Assembly: GCA_964521405.1 (NCBI GenBank)
Contig: CAZFRR010000048.1
Coordinates: 1 to 8,520 of the forward strand
DNA length: 8,520 nt
From: SG8-41 sp964521405
GTDB lineage: Bacteria; Pseudomonadota; Gammaproteobacteria; Burkholderiales; SG8-41
Reading direction: 5' to 3'
Below the pieces are notes generated by a model that saw only the letters and a list, made by a program, of their open reading frames with translations, made no database searches and was not told where the DNA came from. Made by a program: the position numbers and the translations under genes. Below are positions 1-6,080 of this stretch, piece after piece (the first letter of the stretch is position 1; every line of letters begins with the position of its first letter).

Positions 1-66
1 GACGTGCCGTACCAATCGCTGATCAAAGTCTGGTTGCAGGAAAAGCTGCAACAACGCAGCGGTTAG
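1..66 (+). CDS. CopG/BrnA-type ribbon-helix-helix antitoxin, C-terminal end only
   Basis: Only the last 21 codons and a TAG stop (64-66) are in the window, in frame 1. The peptide DVPYQSLIKVWLQEKLQ resembles the second helix and tail of CopG-family/BrnA antitoxins, where a VPYQxLIxxWLxE(R/K)L pattern is typical of the DNA-binding dimer's C-terminal helix. Such proteins neutralise a partner RNase toxin and repress their own promoter. The partner toxin and the N-terminal half lie to the left of the window and cannot be checked. The next gene is convergent and starts its 3' end about 50 bases away, so this operon ends here. The family call rests on a short motif, and choosing between the CopG_antitoxin and BrnA subfamilies is not possible from this fragment. 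Confidence 0.7.
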   Translation, partial: DVPYQSLIKVWLQEKLQQRSG

Positions 67-88
67 TCGTGGCTGCGGCGCCGCTTTT
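56..88 (+). terminator. Weak candidate terminator after the antitoxin gene
   Basis: The 10-base palindrome GCGGCGCCGC (75-84) is followed directly by TTTT (85-88). An alternative pairing joins AGCGG at 58-62 to CCGCT at 81-85. Both stems are short and the T run is only four bases, so this is a marginal intrinsic terminator at best. It lies between the antitoxin stop and a convergent gene, where a terminator would be expected. Confidence 0.25.
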
Positions 89-116
89 GCGTCGGTGAAC
101 ATAGGGCAGCGAGTAA

Positions 117-1094
117 TCACTCGATCACCCGATCCGCCCGCACCGCCAGCTCGCGAGAAATCTCGAGCTTGAGCGCCTTGGCGGTTTTCAAGTTGATCAC
201 GAGCTCGAACTTGGTTGGCTGCTCGACCGGCAGATCGCCCGGCTTCGCGCCTTTCAAGATCCGATCCACGAAGTAGGCCGCGCGGCGGTAGAGCTCCGAG
301 GGGTCAACGCCGTAGCTGAGCAGGGCACCTTCGCCGGTAAACTCGCGCGAGCCGCCGATCATCGGCCAGCGCTGCACTTGCGCGAATTTCACGATGCGCC
401 GCGGCTGACCGTTCACCGTTGGGCCCGGCATGACAACGAGCGCATTCACGCCTTCTTTCGCCAGGCGCGAGAGGGCAGGCTCGATCTCGTCCAGGTGGGC
501 AACCTCGGCATACCGCGCCTCAACCGAGTGCTGTGCTACCGCGCGACGTGCGCTTGACATGTTCGAGGCAATATTCGGGGAGGTGGCATCAAACAGGACT
601 CCGATCCGCCGCGACTTCGGCGCAGCAGCGAGGAGCAACTCCAGGTATTTCTCGGAGATGACCGCTTGAAGGTTGCTGACGCCAGTGACCATACCGCCCG
701 GGCGCGCGAGGCTTGCCACCAGTCCCGGGGCTACCGGATCGCCGCCGATGTAGACGATGGGGACCTTGGGAGCGGACTTGGTGGCAGCGCGTGCTGCCAG
801 TATCGACCCGGCAACAATCACCGCCGGTCCCTTCGCCGCAAGTTCCCCGGCCAGGGCTGGCAGGCGGTCGATCCGGCCGTCTGCCCAGCGCTCTTCGATC
901 GTGAATTGCGAGCTCTCTTTCCAGCCCAGAGCCGCAAGGCCTTCCTTGAACGCAACAAGGAAGTGCCCATCCGACTCACGTGAGCTCCGATTCAGCCAGC
1001 CGATCAAAATCGGCTGCTTCGATTGTGCGAACACCGCCTGCGGCGTGAACGTAGCGGCGCCTAGCACGACGAGAAGTTTGCGACGATTGCTCAT
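117..1094 (-). CDS. ABC-type substrate-binding protein, PF04392 family (copy 1)
   Basis: A 325-residue periplasmic binding protein of the ABC_sub_bind (PF04392) type. Residues 1-23 form a leader with a twin-arginine-like start (NRRKLL), a hydrophobic stretch, and a VFA/Q cleavage site, so export is likely and Tat use possible. Family-typical segments follow: the ILIGWLN first strand, the GLAALGW-ERW block near residues 53-70, GGDPVAPGLVASLARPGG, and the C-terminal NLKTAKAL block. The start is set by GGAGGG (1098-1103) just ahead of the ATG. No permease or ATPase gene is nearby, so the ligand and transport partner are unknown. By eye it shares about two thirds of its residues with the protein at 2344-3327, including the LAVRADRVIE end, and is more distant from the one at 3324-4310. 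It appears to be transcribed alone. Confidence 0.9.
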   Translation of the reverse strand: MSNRRKLLVVLGAATFTPQAVFAQSKQPILIGWLNRSSRESDGHFLVAFKEGLAALGWKESSQFTIEERWADGRIDRLPALAGELAAKGPAVIVAGSILAARAATKSAPKVPIVYIGGDPVAPGLVASLARPGGMVTGVSNLQAVISEKYLELLLAAAPKSRRIGVLFDATSPNIASNMSSARRAVAQHSVEARYAEVAHLDEIEPALSRLAKEGVNALVVMPGPTVNGQPRRIVKFAQVQRWPMIGGSREFTGEGALLSYGVDPSELYRRAAYFVDRILKGAKPGDLPVEQPTKFELVINLKTAKALKLEISRELAVRADRVIE

Positions 1095-1182
1095 TTTCCC
1101 TCCAATCTGCGCGCCTATTATGCTCGCTTACCCCAAGGGCAGCAGATTGGCGAGTCAGTACCGGGGTTGGGCAGTTTGTATT

Positions 1183-1212
1183 TTCCGTGCCCTTCCTTGT
1201 GTTTCCGTGGCC
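1183..1212. repeat. Degenerate period-10 array, TTCCGTG type (copy A)
   Basis: Three 10-base units run in tandem: TTCCGTGCCC, TTCCTTGTGT, TTCCGTGGCC. It is a decayed relative of the arrays at 2206-2240 and 5070-5110. Read on the minus strand it starts GGCCACGG, about 31 bases past the stop of the alpha/beta hydrolase gene. The TAA of the usual TTAGCCAC end is not conserved here. Confidence 0.65.
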
Positions 1213-1243
1213 AGGGTTTTTGCGAACGGGTTCTTGTCACTCT

Positions 1244-2104
1244 TCACTTGGCGCGCGCGGTAGCGCGCGCTTCCACCCGCTTCATGAAGTCAAGGAAGAT
1301 CGCGGCGAGATCGCCTTCGCGCGCGTCCCATTCCGCGCGCGGCGCGACGTCGAGATCGTAATGTTTGGTGATCAGCGGGTGCACTTCCGCGTCCGGCATC
1401 AGGCGCCCCAGGTTCTCGGCGGCGCTGCGCAGGTGGCTCAAATCATTGCCGGGAACGATGCAGGCGGGCGCCTTGAGGGATTTCAGTTCGGCCTCGGTGG
1501 CGCCGATCACGGGCTTGTCGGCGCCTTCGAGGAACGCGCGGTTCCAGTTCGTCATGACCTCGGCGAAGCGCGCGGGGTCCATCTTCATCAGGCGCTCGCG
1601 GTTGGCGGGCCGGTCCCTGATGCGCTCGGCGAACTCCTCCGTCGCGCAGATCGCGGCCATGCCGCCCTGCTGCGCGATCGGGAGGTACTGGCCGTAGTAG
1701 CGCTGCGCCAGGCGTTTGGCCGCGGCGAGACCGCCGGTCACGCGCCACAGCAGCAGGCCGCGGGTGGCCTGCGGGTGGCGCATCGCGAACAGCAGCGCCA
1801 GCCGGCAGCCCGACGAACTGCCGCCGATCCAGGCGGGGAGCGCATTCTGCTGCTTGAGGAGTTCGTGCAGGTCGTCGGCCCAGATTTCGTTCTCGGATTC
1901 CTTGCCGTCGACAAAAACGTCGGAGGCGCCGCAGTTGCGCCGGTCATGGACCAGCACGCGGTAGCCGGCGGCGGCGATCCGCTTCGCCAGGGATTCGACG
2001 CCTTCGATCGCGCGCCGCCCGCCGGGCGACAGCGCCACCCACGGGCCTTTGCTGCCGAGCACTTCATAGTGAATGGAGACGCCGCGGACGTTTGTGAGGG
2101 GCAT
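1244..2104 (-). CDS. Alpha/beta-fold hydrolase
   Basis: A 286-residue alpha/beta hydrolase, the usual length for the family. There is no signal peptide, so it should be cytoplasmic. The N-terminal strands end in SPGGRR (about 26-31, likely oxyanion region) and VHDRRNCGASD (52-62). The nucleophile elbow is GSSSG at 95-99, making Ser97 the probable nucleophile. An acid candidate is Asp221 in VPGND. The catalytic His is less certain, with His248 in ITKHYD the best candidate. The cap region is about residues 120-200. Substrate class (ester, epoxide, haloalkane, C-C bond) cannot be assigned. The ATG is preceded by AGGA 11 bases upstream and by a heptamer array. The 3' end encodes ARATARAK over a GC hairpin at 1251-1270 (8-base arms, 4-base loop) with no T run. 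Confidence 0.88.
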   Translation of the reverse strand: MPLTNVRGVSIHYEVLGSKGPWVALSPGGRRAIEGVESLAKRIAAAGYRVLVHDRRNCGASDVFVDGKESENEIWADDLHELLKQQNALPAWIGGSSSGCRLALLFAMRHPQATRGLLLWRVTGGLAAAKRLAQRYYGQYLPIAQQGGMAAICATEEFAERIRDRPANRERLMKMDPARFAEVMTNWNRAFLEGADKPVIGATEAELKSLKAPACIVPGNDLSHLRSAAENLGRLMPDAEVHPLITKHYDLDVAPRAEWDAREGDLAAIFLDFMKRVEARATARAK

Positions 2105-2116
2105 GGCTGCGTTCCT

Positions 2117-2151
2117 ATTCTAAAGTCGTGAATCGTGAATCGTGAATCGTG
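2117..2151 (-). promoter_or_regulatory. Putative promoter of the hydrolase gene, -35 inside a heptamer array
   Basis: On the minus strand TAGAAT (2117-2122) matches a -10 hexamer at 5 of 6 positions. Each heptamer of the adjacent array contains TTCACG (4 of 6 to a -35 element), and one copy lies 18 bases from the -10. Transcription would then start around 2110, leaving a leader of about six bases and excluding the AGGA ahead of the ATG. Either this promoter or that ribosome binding site may therefore be wrong. The 11-base string TTAGAATAGGA recurs upstream of the gene at 6081. Confidence 0.4.
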
Positions 2152-2160
2152 AATCGTGAT
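2126..2160. repeat. Heptamer array 1 (TCGTGAA)
   Basis: Four perfect copies of TCGTGAA (2126-2153) are followed by a fifth with one change (TCGTGAT, 2154-2160). The array begins 22 bases upstream of the hydrolase start codon. The 7-base period is exact with no insertions. Confidence 0.95.
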
Positions 2161-2205
2161 TCGACCCGGCTTCCCGTCACTGCGTCACCGGTCGGCTTAA
2201 ACGCA

Positions 2206-2240
2206 TTAGCCACGGAATCACACGGAAACACACGGAAATG
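2206..2240. repeat. Period-10 array with TTAGCCACGGA end (copy B)
   Basis: TTAGC is followed by three 10-base units: CACGGAATCA, CACGGAAACA, CACGGAAATG. It is the inverted counterpart of the array at 5070-5110, with the conserved TTAGCC end facing left. It sits between the hydrolase start and the stop of the binding protein gene at 2344. The rest of this 239-base gap (2241-2343) shows no convincing terminator. Confidence 0.92.
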
Positions 2241-2343
2241 TTTAAACCCGAAACGAATATCGTAATGTGTAACAGTTCAGGCTTCTGATGGAAAGTATCT
2301 TTAACCCATGTCAGGAGACGACCCTTCTGGCTATTCGCGCCTA

Positions 2344-3327
2344 TTACTCGATCACCCTGTCCGCGCGCACCGCGAGCTCGCGCGAGATGTCGAGCTTGAG
2401 CGCCCTGGCGGTTTTCAGGTTCAGCACTAATTCGAATTTGGTCGGCTGCTCGATCGGCAGGTCTCCCGGCTTGGTTCCCTTCAGGATCCGATCCACGTAG
2501 TAGGCGGCGCGGCGATAATTCGCCGAGGTGTCAATCCCGTAGCTAAGCAAAGCACCTGCTTCAGCGTACTCACGTTGATTCGCGATGACCGGCCAGCGTT
2601 GCTCCTGCGCGAACTTCACGATACGCCGCCGTCCGACCCCTAAAATCTGGCCCGGCATTACGACGAGCGCCTGAACGCCTTCCTTCGCCAGGCGCGAGAG
2701 CGCAGGCTCGATCTCTTCCGGGTGGGCCACCTCGGCGAACCGCATCTCCACCGAATGTTGCGCCACCGAGCGACGCGCGTTTTCCTTTTGCAGGGCAAGG
2801 TTCGGAATGGTGACGTCAAACAGGAATCCGACCCGCCGCGACTTCGGCGCGGCAACGAGCAGTAACTCGAGGTACTTCTCAGAGATGGATATGTTGAGAT
2901 TGGTGACCCCCGTGACCATGCCGCCCGGTCGGGCGAGGCTTTTCACGAGCCCCGTCACTGTCGGGTCGCCGCCGGTGGCCATCACGATCGGGATCTTGGG
3001 TGCGGCCTTGGCCGCAGCAGCTACCGCCTGCAACGGCGCCGCTACAATGATCACAGGCTTTCTCGCGGCAAGCTCGTCGGTAAGGGGCTGCAATCGGGCG
3101 GTCTGTCCATCGGTCCAGCGCTGCTCCAATACGAAGTTCGAGCCTTCCTTCCAGCCCAGAGCCGCAAGCCCTTCCTTGAACGCAGCAAGGTAGTGCCCAC
3201 CCGACTCACGTGAGCCCCCATTCAGCCAGCCGATCAAGATTGGCGCCTTTTTCGCTTGCGCGAATACCGCCCGCGGCGTCATTGCAACGGCGCCGAGCAA
3301 CGCCAGCAGATCGCGCCGGGCGCTCAC
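2344..3327 (-). CDS. ABC-type substrate-binding protein, PF04392 family (copy 2)
   Basis: A 327-residue exported binding protein of the PF04392 family. The leader has ARRDLL at residues 3-8, a hydrophobic core, and a VFA/Q cleavage site at 23/24. The body carries the same blocks as copy 1: ILIGWLN, GLAALGWKEGS, GGDPTVTGLVKSLARPGG, SEKYLELLL, EIEPALSRLAKEGV, and the LAVRADRVIE end. The start codon is GTG (3325-3327) and overlaps the TGA of the upstream binding protein gene as GTGA, so translation is probably coupled. AGGGTG about 5-8 bases upstream may serve as ribosome binding site. It is the last gene of the vapB-vapC-SBP-SBP unit. Close similarity to copy 1, with the hydrolase gene between them, suggests an old duplication. 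Ligand unknown. Confidence 0.9.
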   Translation of the reverse strand: MSARRDLLALLGAVAMTPRAVFAQAKKAPILIGWLNGGSRESGGHYLAAFKEGLAALGWKEGSNFVLEQRWTDGQTARLQPLTDELAARKPVIIVAAPLQAVAAAAKAAPKIPIVMATGGDPTVTGLVKSLARPGGMVTGVTNLNISISEKYLELLLVAAPKSRRVGFLFDVTIPNLALQKENARRSVAQHSVEMRFAEVAHPEEIEPALSRLAKEGVQALVVMPGQILGVGRRRIVKFAQEQRWPVIANQREYAEAGALLSYGIDTSANYRRAAYYVDRILKGTKPGDLPIEQPTKFELVLNLKTARALKLDISRELAVRADRVIE

Positions 3328-4310
3328 TCGATCACCCTGTCTGTCCGCAACAGGAACGATTGCGGGATCGTGATCCCGAGCGCCTTGGCGGTCTTCAGGT
3401 TCACCACCGTCTCGAACCGCGTTGCCTGCTCCACCGGCAAATCGGCGGGTTTCGCGCCTTTGAGGATCTTGTCCACGAAGGTGGCGGCATAGCGAAAGAA
3501 TTCCAGACGGTTTGTTCCATACGCCAGCAGACCTCCGGCGTCGGCGAACTCCGATGGACCGACCGAGGGGAGCCGCATCCTGGCCGCAAGATTCGCAATC
3601 GCTCCAGCGTTGTCTGTAAGCATCGCGTCCTGGGAGGTCACGACTGCATCAACGCGTCTTGTCGCCATCGCCGCAAAGGCGCTGTCGAACTCGCCTGGTC
3701 CTCGTGCCCCGAATTGGTGAAGCTCCAGCTTGAGTGATCTGGCTGCGGCCTCCATCACCGGGAGAACAATCTTGATGTGAGTGGGATTCTCCGGGTTGAA
3801 AAGGACCGCGACTTGCCGTACACGCGGGAACACGTCCCTGAGCAGTTCCAGGCGTTTCACCATCAATTCAGGACTGAAGCCCGCCATCCCGGTGACATTT
3901 CCGCCCGGCCGCGCGAGACTCGCAACGAGGCCCGTTGCGACGGGGTCACCGCCGGACGCCATCACGATGGGAATGGTCGTGGTCGCACTCTTGGCCGCAA
4001 GGATCGCTGGAGTCCCGGCGGTCACAAGGACGTCAACCTTGAAACGCACCAGCTCAGCGGCCAACTGAGGCAGCCGCTCGAAGTTCCCCTCGGCCCAGCG
4101 GAACTCGATCACCAGGTTCTTGCCCTCCACGTAGCCCAGGTCACGCAGTCCCGCCCGCAAGGCCTCTACCCGGCCAGCCGTTCCGGATGCGGAGGCCGCG
4201 CCCAGGAACCCGATGCGCCAGACCTTGCCCTTCTGCTGGGCAAACGACGTCAGCGGCGCTGCGAGCGCGCCCGCGCCAAGCGCAACAAGAAGTTTGCGGC
4301 GATTGTTCAT
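3324..4310 (-). CDS. ABC-type substrate-binding protein, PF04392 family (copy 3)
   Basis: A 328-residue PF04392 binding protein with leader MNNRRKLLVALGAG and an SFA/Q cleavage site near residue 24. Typical blocks are WRIGFLG, GLRDLGYVEGKNLVIEFRWAEG, VTAGTPAILAAKSAT-IPIVMASGGDPV, LARPGGNVTG, and NLKTAKALGITIPQSFLLRTDRVIE. It is nearer the family consensus than copies 1 and 2, so the genes did not arise by simple tandem triplication. It begins 18 bases after the vapC stop and overlaps the next binding protein gene by 4 bases, implying one transcript. No good ribosome binding site lies in the usual window. The nearest purine run, AGGAA, overlaps the vapC stop codon about 15 bases upstream, so coupling to vapC translation is plausible. 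Confidence 0.9.
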   Translation of the reverse strand: MNNRRKLLVALGAGALAAPLTSFAQQKGKVWRIGFLGAASASGTAGRVEALRAGLRDLGYVEGKNLVIEFRWAEGNFERLPQLAAELVRFKVDVLVTAGTPAILAAKSATTTIPIVMASGGDPVATGLVASLARPGGNVTGMAGFSPELMVKRLELLRDVFPRVRQVAVLFNPENPTHIKIVLPVMEAAARSLKLELHQFGARGPGEFDSAFAAMATRRVDAVVTSQDAMLTDNAGAIANLAARMRLPSVGPSEFADAGGLLAYGTNRLEFFRYAATFVDKILKGAKPADLPVEQATRFETVVNLKTAKALGITIPQSFLLRTDRVIE

Positions 4311-4328
4311 TATCGGGCTGCCGATTTC

Positions 4329-4766
4329 CTAGCGGGGAATCAGCACGGTTACTTGCGTGCGCCCGAGCAGTTTCTTGAATCCGGCGTCGAACGTGACAAG
4401 GTGCTCGCCGAGCTGAATGACTGCCGCTGCAAGCCAGGCATCAGGAATCTCGTTGGCGGTCAGATTCTTCTCTACGCAGAGCTGGCGTAACATGGGCCAC
4501 TCGGCGCCGAGAGACGGCAACTCGACACCCGGCAATGCAAAGAGCGTATCCAGAAAGTCCACGGCATCTGCCACGGGCGTAGGATGGACAAATATCCTCG
4601 GGTTTGTGACCAGCCGCAAGTAACTGGCAACAACCATCGGCATCAGCTTCACGCTTGCGCCCTCCGCGCAAGCTGCGACGGCTTCATTCAGGCGCGCATA
4701 GGCTGTCTTGTGGTGAGGATGGTCGCTACGCGACGCCGCGATCAAGACATTGACATCAGGCGTCAT
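4329..4766 (-). CDS. vapC: VapC-type PIN-domain toxin
   Basis: A 145-residue PIN-domain protein, expected to act as a metal-dependent RNase toxin held in check by the VapB encoded just upstream. Counting from the chosen ATG at 4766, it opens TPDVNVLIAASRSDHPHH with catalytic Asp4, and ends with Glu106 and Asp109 in NEIPDAWLAA and Asp127 in TFDAGF. The VTNPRIF segment (about 53-59) is typical of the TIGR00028 PIN subfamily. The second acidic position found in many PIN proteins is not obvious near VVASYLR, which may be a subfamily trait. An in-frame ATG at 4778 would add MPRT. The 4766 start was preferred because PIN proteins begin right before the first Asp strand. It overlaps vapB by 11 bases, the usual coupled arrangement. 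Confidence 0.88.
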   Translation of the reverse strand: MTPDVNVLIAASRSDHPHHKTAYARLNEAVAACAEGASVKLMPMVVASYLRLVTNPRIFVHPTPVADAVDFLDTLFALPGVELPSLGAEWPMLRQLCVEKNLTANEIPDAWLAAAVIQLGEHLVTFDAGFKKLLGRTQVTVLIPR

Positions 4767-5001
4767 CGTCCGCGGCATCCAGCATGGCTTTATTGCTGCT
4801 CGGGTTCAGGCCGGCAACCAGCCCCCCACGCCCCTTGAAGACAGAAATCTTTCGTTTGCTCGCCTTGGTTGCGCTGCGGGAAGATCGAAGGCGCAGTTGC
4901 AATCCTTCCTCGATCAGCCGCGTCAGGCTGGTCCGCTTCCGCGCGGCCAGCGCCTTGGCATTGGCAAGCAGGGTATCGTTGATATCGAGCGTGGTCTTCA
5001 T
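4756..5001 (-). CDS. vapB: VapB-type antitoxin
   Basis: An 81-residue antitoxin. MKTTLDINDTLLANAKALAA followed by TSLTRLIEEGLQLRLR is the ribbon-helix-helix pattern of the VapB/DUF2191 group: a beta strand, then two helices that dimerise and bind operator DNA. The basic linker (about 40-52) and the FKGRGGLVAGLN...MLDAADDD tail are the toxin-wrapping part in this family. A longer reading frame opens at 5040, but its extra residues lie over a promoter and an operator-like palindrome and do not match the family, so the ATG at 5001 was chosen. No Shine-Dalgarno sequence precedes it. The protein probably neutralises the adjacent PIN toxin and represses the operon, which also carries two binding protein genes. 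Confidence 0.88.
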   Translation of the reverse strand: MKTTLDINDTLLANAKALAARKRTSLTRLIEEGLQLRLRSSRSATKASKRKISVFKGRGGLVAGLNPSSNKAMLDAADDDA

Positions 5002-5007
5002 GGTCTG

Positions 5008-5036
5008 ACGATACAGATTTCTGTATCCTACGTCAA
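5008..5036 (-). promoter_or_regulatory. vapB promoter and operator-like palindrome, predicted leaderless start
   Basis: On the minus strand TTGACG (5031-5036, 5 of 6 to the -35 consensus) is separated by exactly 17 bases from TATCGT (5008-5013, 4 of 6 to the -10 consensus). A perfect palindrome fills the spacer and the -10: GATACAGA-TT-TCTGTATC at 5010-5027, arms of 8 with a 2-base centre. This is where a VapBC complex would block RNA polymerase. With standard spacing, transcription starts at the A of the ATG at 5001, which agrees with the absence of a ribosome binding site. Confidence 0.65.
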
Positions 5037-5069
5037 CCACTCGGCTGGTGCGGCTGGGCGACGGGTGTC

Positions 5070-5110
5070 CTCCGTAACTTCCGTGTGCTTCCGTGTGTTT
5101 CCGTGGCTAA
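5070..5110. repeat. Period-10 array with TTAGCCACGGA end (copy C)
   Basis: Units CTCCGTAAC (9 bases), TTCCGTGTGC, TTCCGTGTGT and TTCCGTGGCT are followed by AA. On the minus strand it starts TTAGCCACGGAAACACACGG, 10 bases past the SDR stop codon. It is inverted relative to the array at 2206-2240. Confidence 0.92.
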
Positions 5111-5119
5111 GTCTTGCTG

Positions 5120-5890
5120 TCAGCCGCGCCCGACGAACGGCATCTTGGTCGCCATGATGGTCATGGTGAAGACGTTGGTGTCGAGCGGCAGATTCGCCAT
5201 GAATACCACAGCGTCGCCGACGTGCGCCGGGTCGATGCGCGGCTCCGGGGCGGTGGTGCCGTTCGCCTGCTTGACGCCCTGCGCCATGCGCTCGGTCATC
5301 GGGCTGATGGCGTTGCCGATGTCGATCTGCCCGCAGGCGATGTCGTAGTTCCTGCCGTCGAGCGAGATGGACTTGGTGAGGCCGGTCACGCCGTGCTTGG
5401 TCGCGGTGTAAGGCGCCGACCCGGGCCGCGGCGTGTGCGCGGAGATGGAACCGTTGTTGATGATGCGCCCGCCGCGCGGGTTCTGGTCCTTCATCATGCG
5501 AAAGGCTCCCTGCGCGCACAGGAACATGCCGGTCAGGTTGACATCCACCACCGACTGCCATTTCTCGAACGGCAGGTCTTCGAATGCCACACCGGGCGCG
5601 TTGCCGCCGGCGTTGTTGAACAGCACGTCGAGACGCCCGAAACGGTCCTTGATCAGCGCGAACAATGCGGCCACCTGGTCCGGCTTGCCGACATCGGTCG
5701 GCACCACCAGCACGTTACTGCCGTTCGGGCCGGCCTCCGTCACCGTCTGCACGAGCATTTCCCTGCGCCGGCCCACGAGCGCGACGCGATAGCCGTTCTT
5801 GAGCAGTGCGAGCGCCACCGCTTTTCCGACACCGGTGCCGGCGCCCGTGACGAGCGCGGTTTTGTTGCCCGGGTTGTTGCTTGAGACCAT
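5120..5890 (-). CDS. Short-chain dehydrogenase/reductase (SDR), classical type
   Basis: A 256-residue classical SDR, an NAD(P)-dependent oxidoreductase of the cytoplasm. The coenzyme-binding TGAGTGVG is at residues 15-22, with Asp66 in PTDV contacting the adenine. NNAG is at 92-95 and the structural Asn118 is in DVNLTG. The catalytic Ser148 is in NGSIS and the active-site pair Tyr161/Lys165 in YTATK. The coenzyme-selecting end of the second strand reads LVGRRRE (38-44). Arginines there suggest NADP(H), as inference. Substrate unknown. The ATG is preceded by AAGGAG (5898-5903) with a 7-base spacer. The gene stands alone, divergent from the decarboxylase genes. An ORF of the same size on the opposite strand is a shadow. 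Confidence 0.92.
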   Translation of the reverse strand: MVSSNNPGNKTALVTGAGTGVGKAVALALLKNGYRVALVGRRREMLVQTVTEAGPNGSNVLVVPTDVGKPDQVAALFALIKDRFGRLDVLFNNAGGNAPGVAFEDLPFEKWQSVVDVNLTGMFLCAQGAFRMMKDQNPRGGRIINNGSISAHTPRPGSAPYTATKHGVTGLTKSISLDGRNYDIACGQIDIGNAISPMTERMAQGVKQANGTTAPEPRIDPAHVGDAVVFMANLPLDTNVFTMTIMATKMPFVGRG

Positions 5891-6039
5891 GCGCCTTCTC
5901 CTTCGACTGTGAGGCGAGCATGTTAACCCACCTGCCGCAGGCGAGTGAACGAAGAACGGGTTTGCCCGGGCCTTGTCCCATCATGGGTATGCGTCCGGGG
6001 CGGCCCAACCACGGTACGGAATGCCGGCGTGCACCCGGT

Positions 6040-6080
6040 TAGAATAGGAGCCTTGCTTACACCCCGCCGCGGAGAACCCG
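6040..6080 (+). promoter_or_regulatory. Putative -10 element and ribosome binding site of the PYR-subunit gene
   Basis: TAGAAT at 6040-6045 matches the -10 consensus at 5 of 6 and sits in TTAGAATAGGA, the same 11-base string found before the hydrolase gene. No good -35 is visible. GGAG at 6071-6074, six bases ahead of the ATG at 6081, is the ribosome binding site. The rest of the 190-base divergent gap 5891-6080 shows nothing else distinct. Confidence 0.4.

Noticed and set aside
1251..1270. GC hairpin (GCGCGCGC arms, 4-base loop) as terminator of the hydrolase gene
   Set aside because: It lies inside the last codons and is not followed by a T run on the coding strand. It is probably a by-product of alternating Ala/Arg codons.
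1187..2131. A 314-codon plus-strand ORF opposite the hydrolase gene, longer than the hydrolase itself
   Set aside because: It lacks any recognisable motif, runs through the heptamer array, and is antisense to a gene with a clear GxSxG elbow. High-GC genes commonly leave the opposite strand open.
5002..5040. N-terminal extension of VapB to the ATG at 5040
   Set aside because: The extra codons coincide with a 17-spaced promoter and a perfect palindrome, and the family starts at MKTTLDI.
2206..5110. Classical insertion sequence or composite transposon
   Set aside because: There is no transposase or integrase in the interval, and the bases flanking the two inverted arrays do not form a visible target duplication.
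5114..5884. A 256-codon plus-strand ORF opposite the SDR gene
   Set aside because: The minus-strand protein has every SDR motif and a strong ribosome binding site. The antisense frame is His/Arg-rich with no fold signature.
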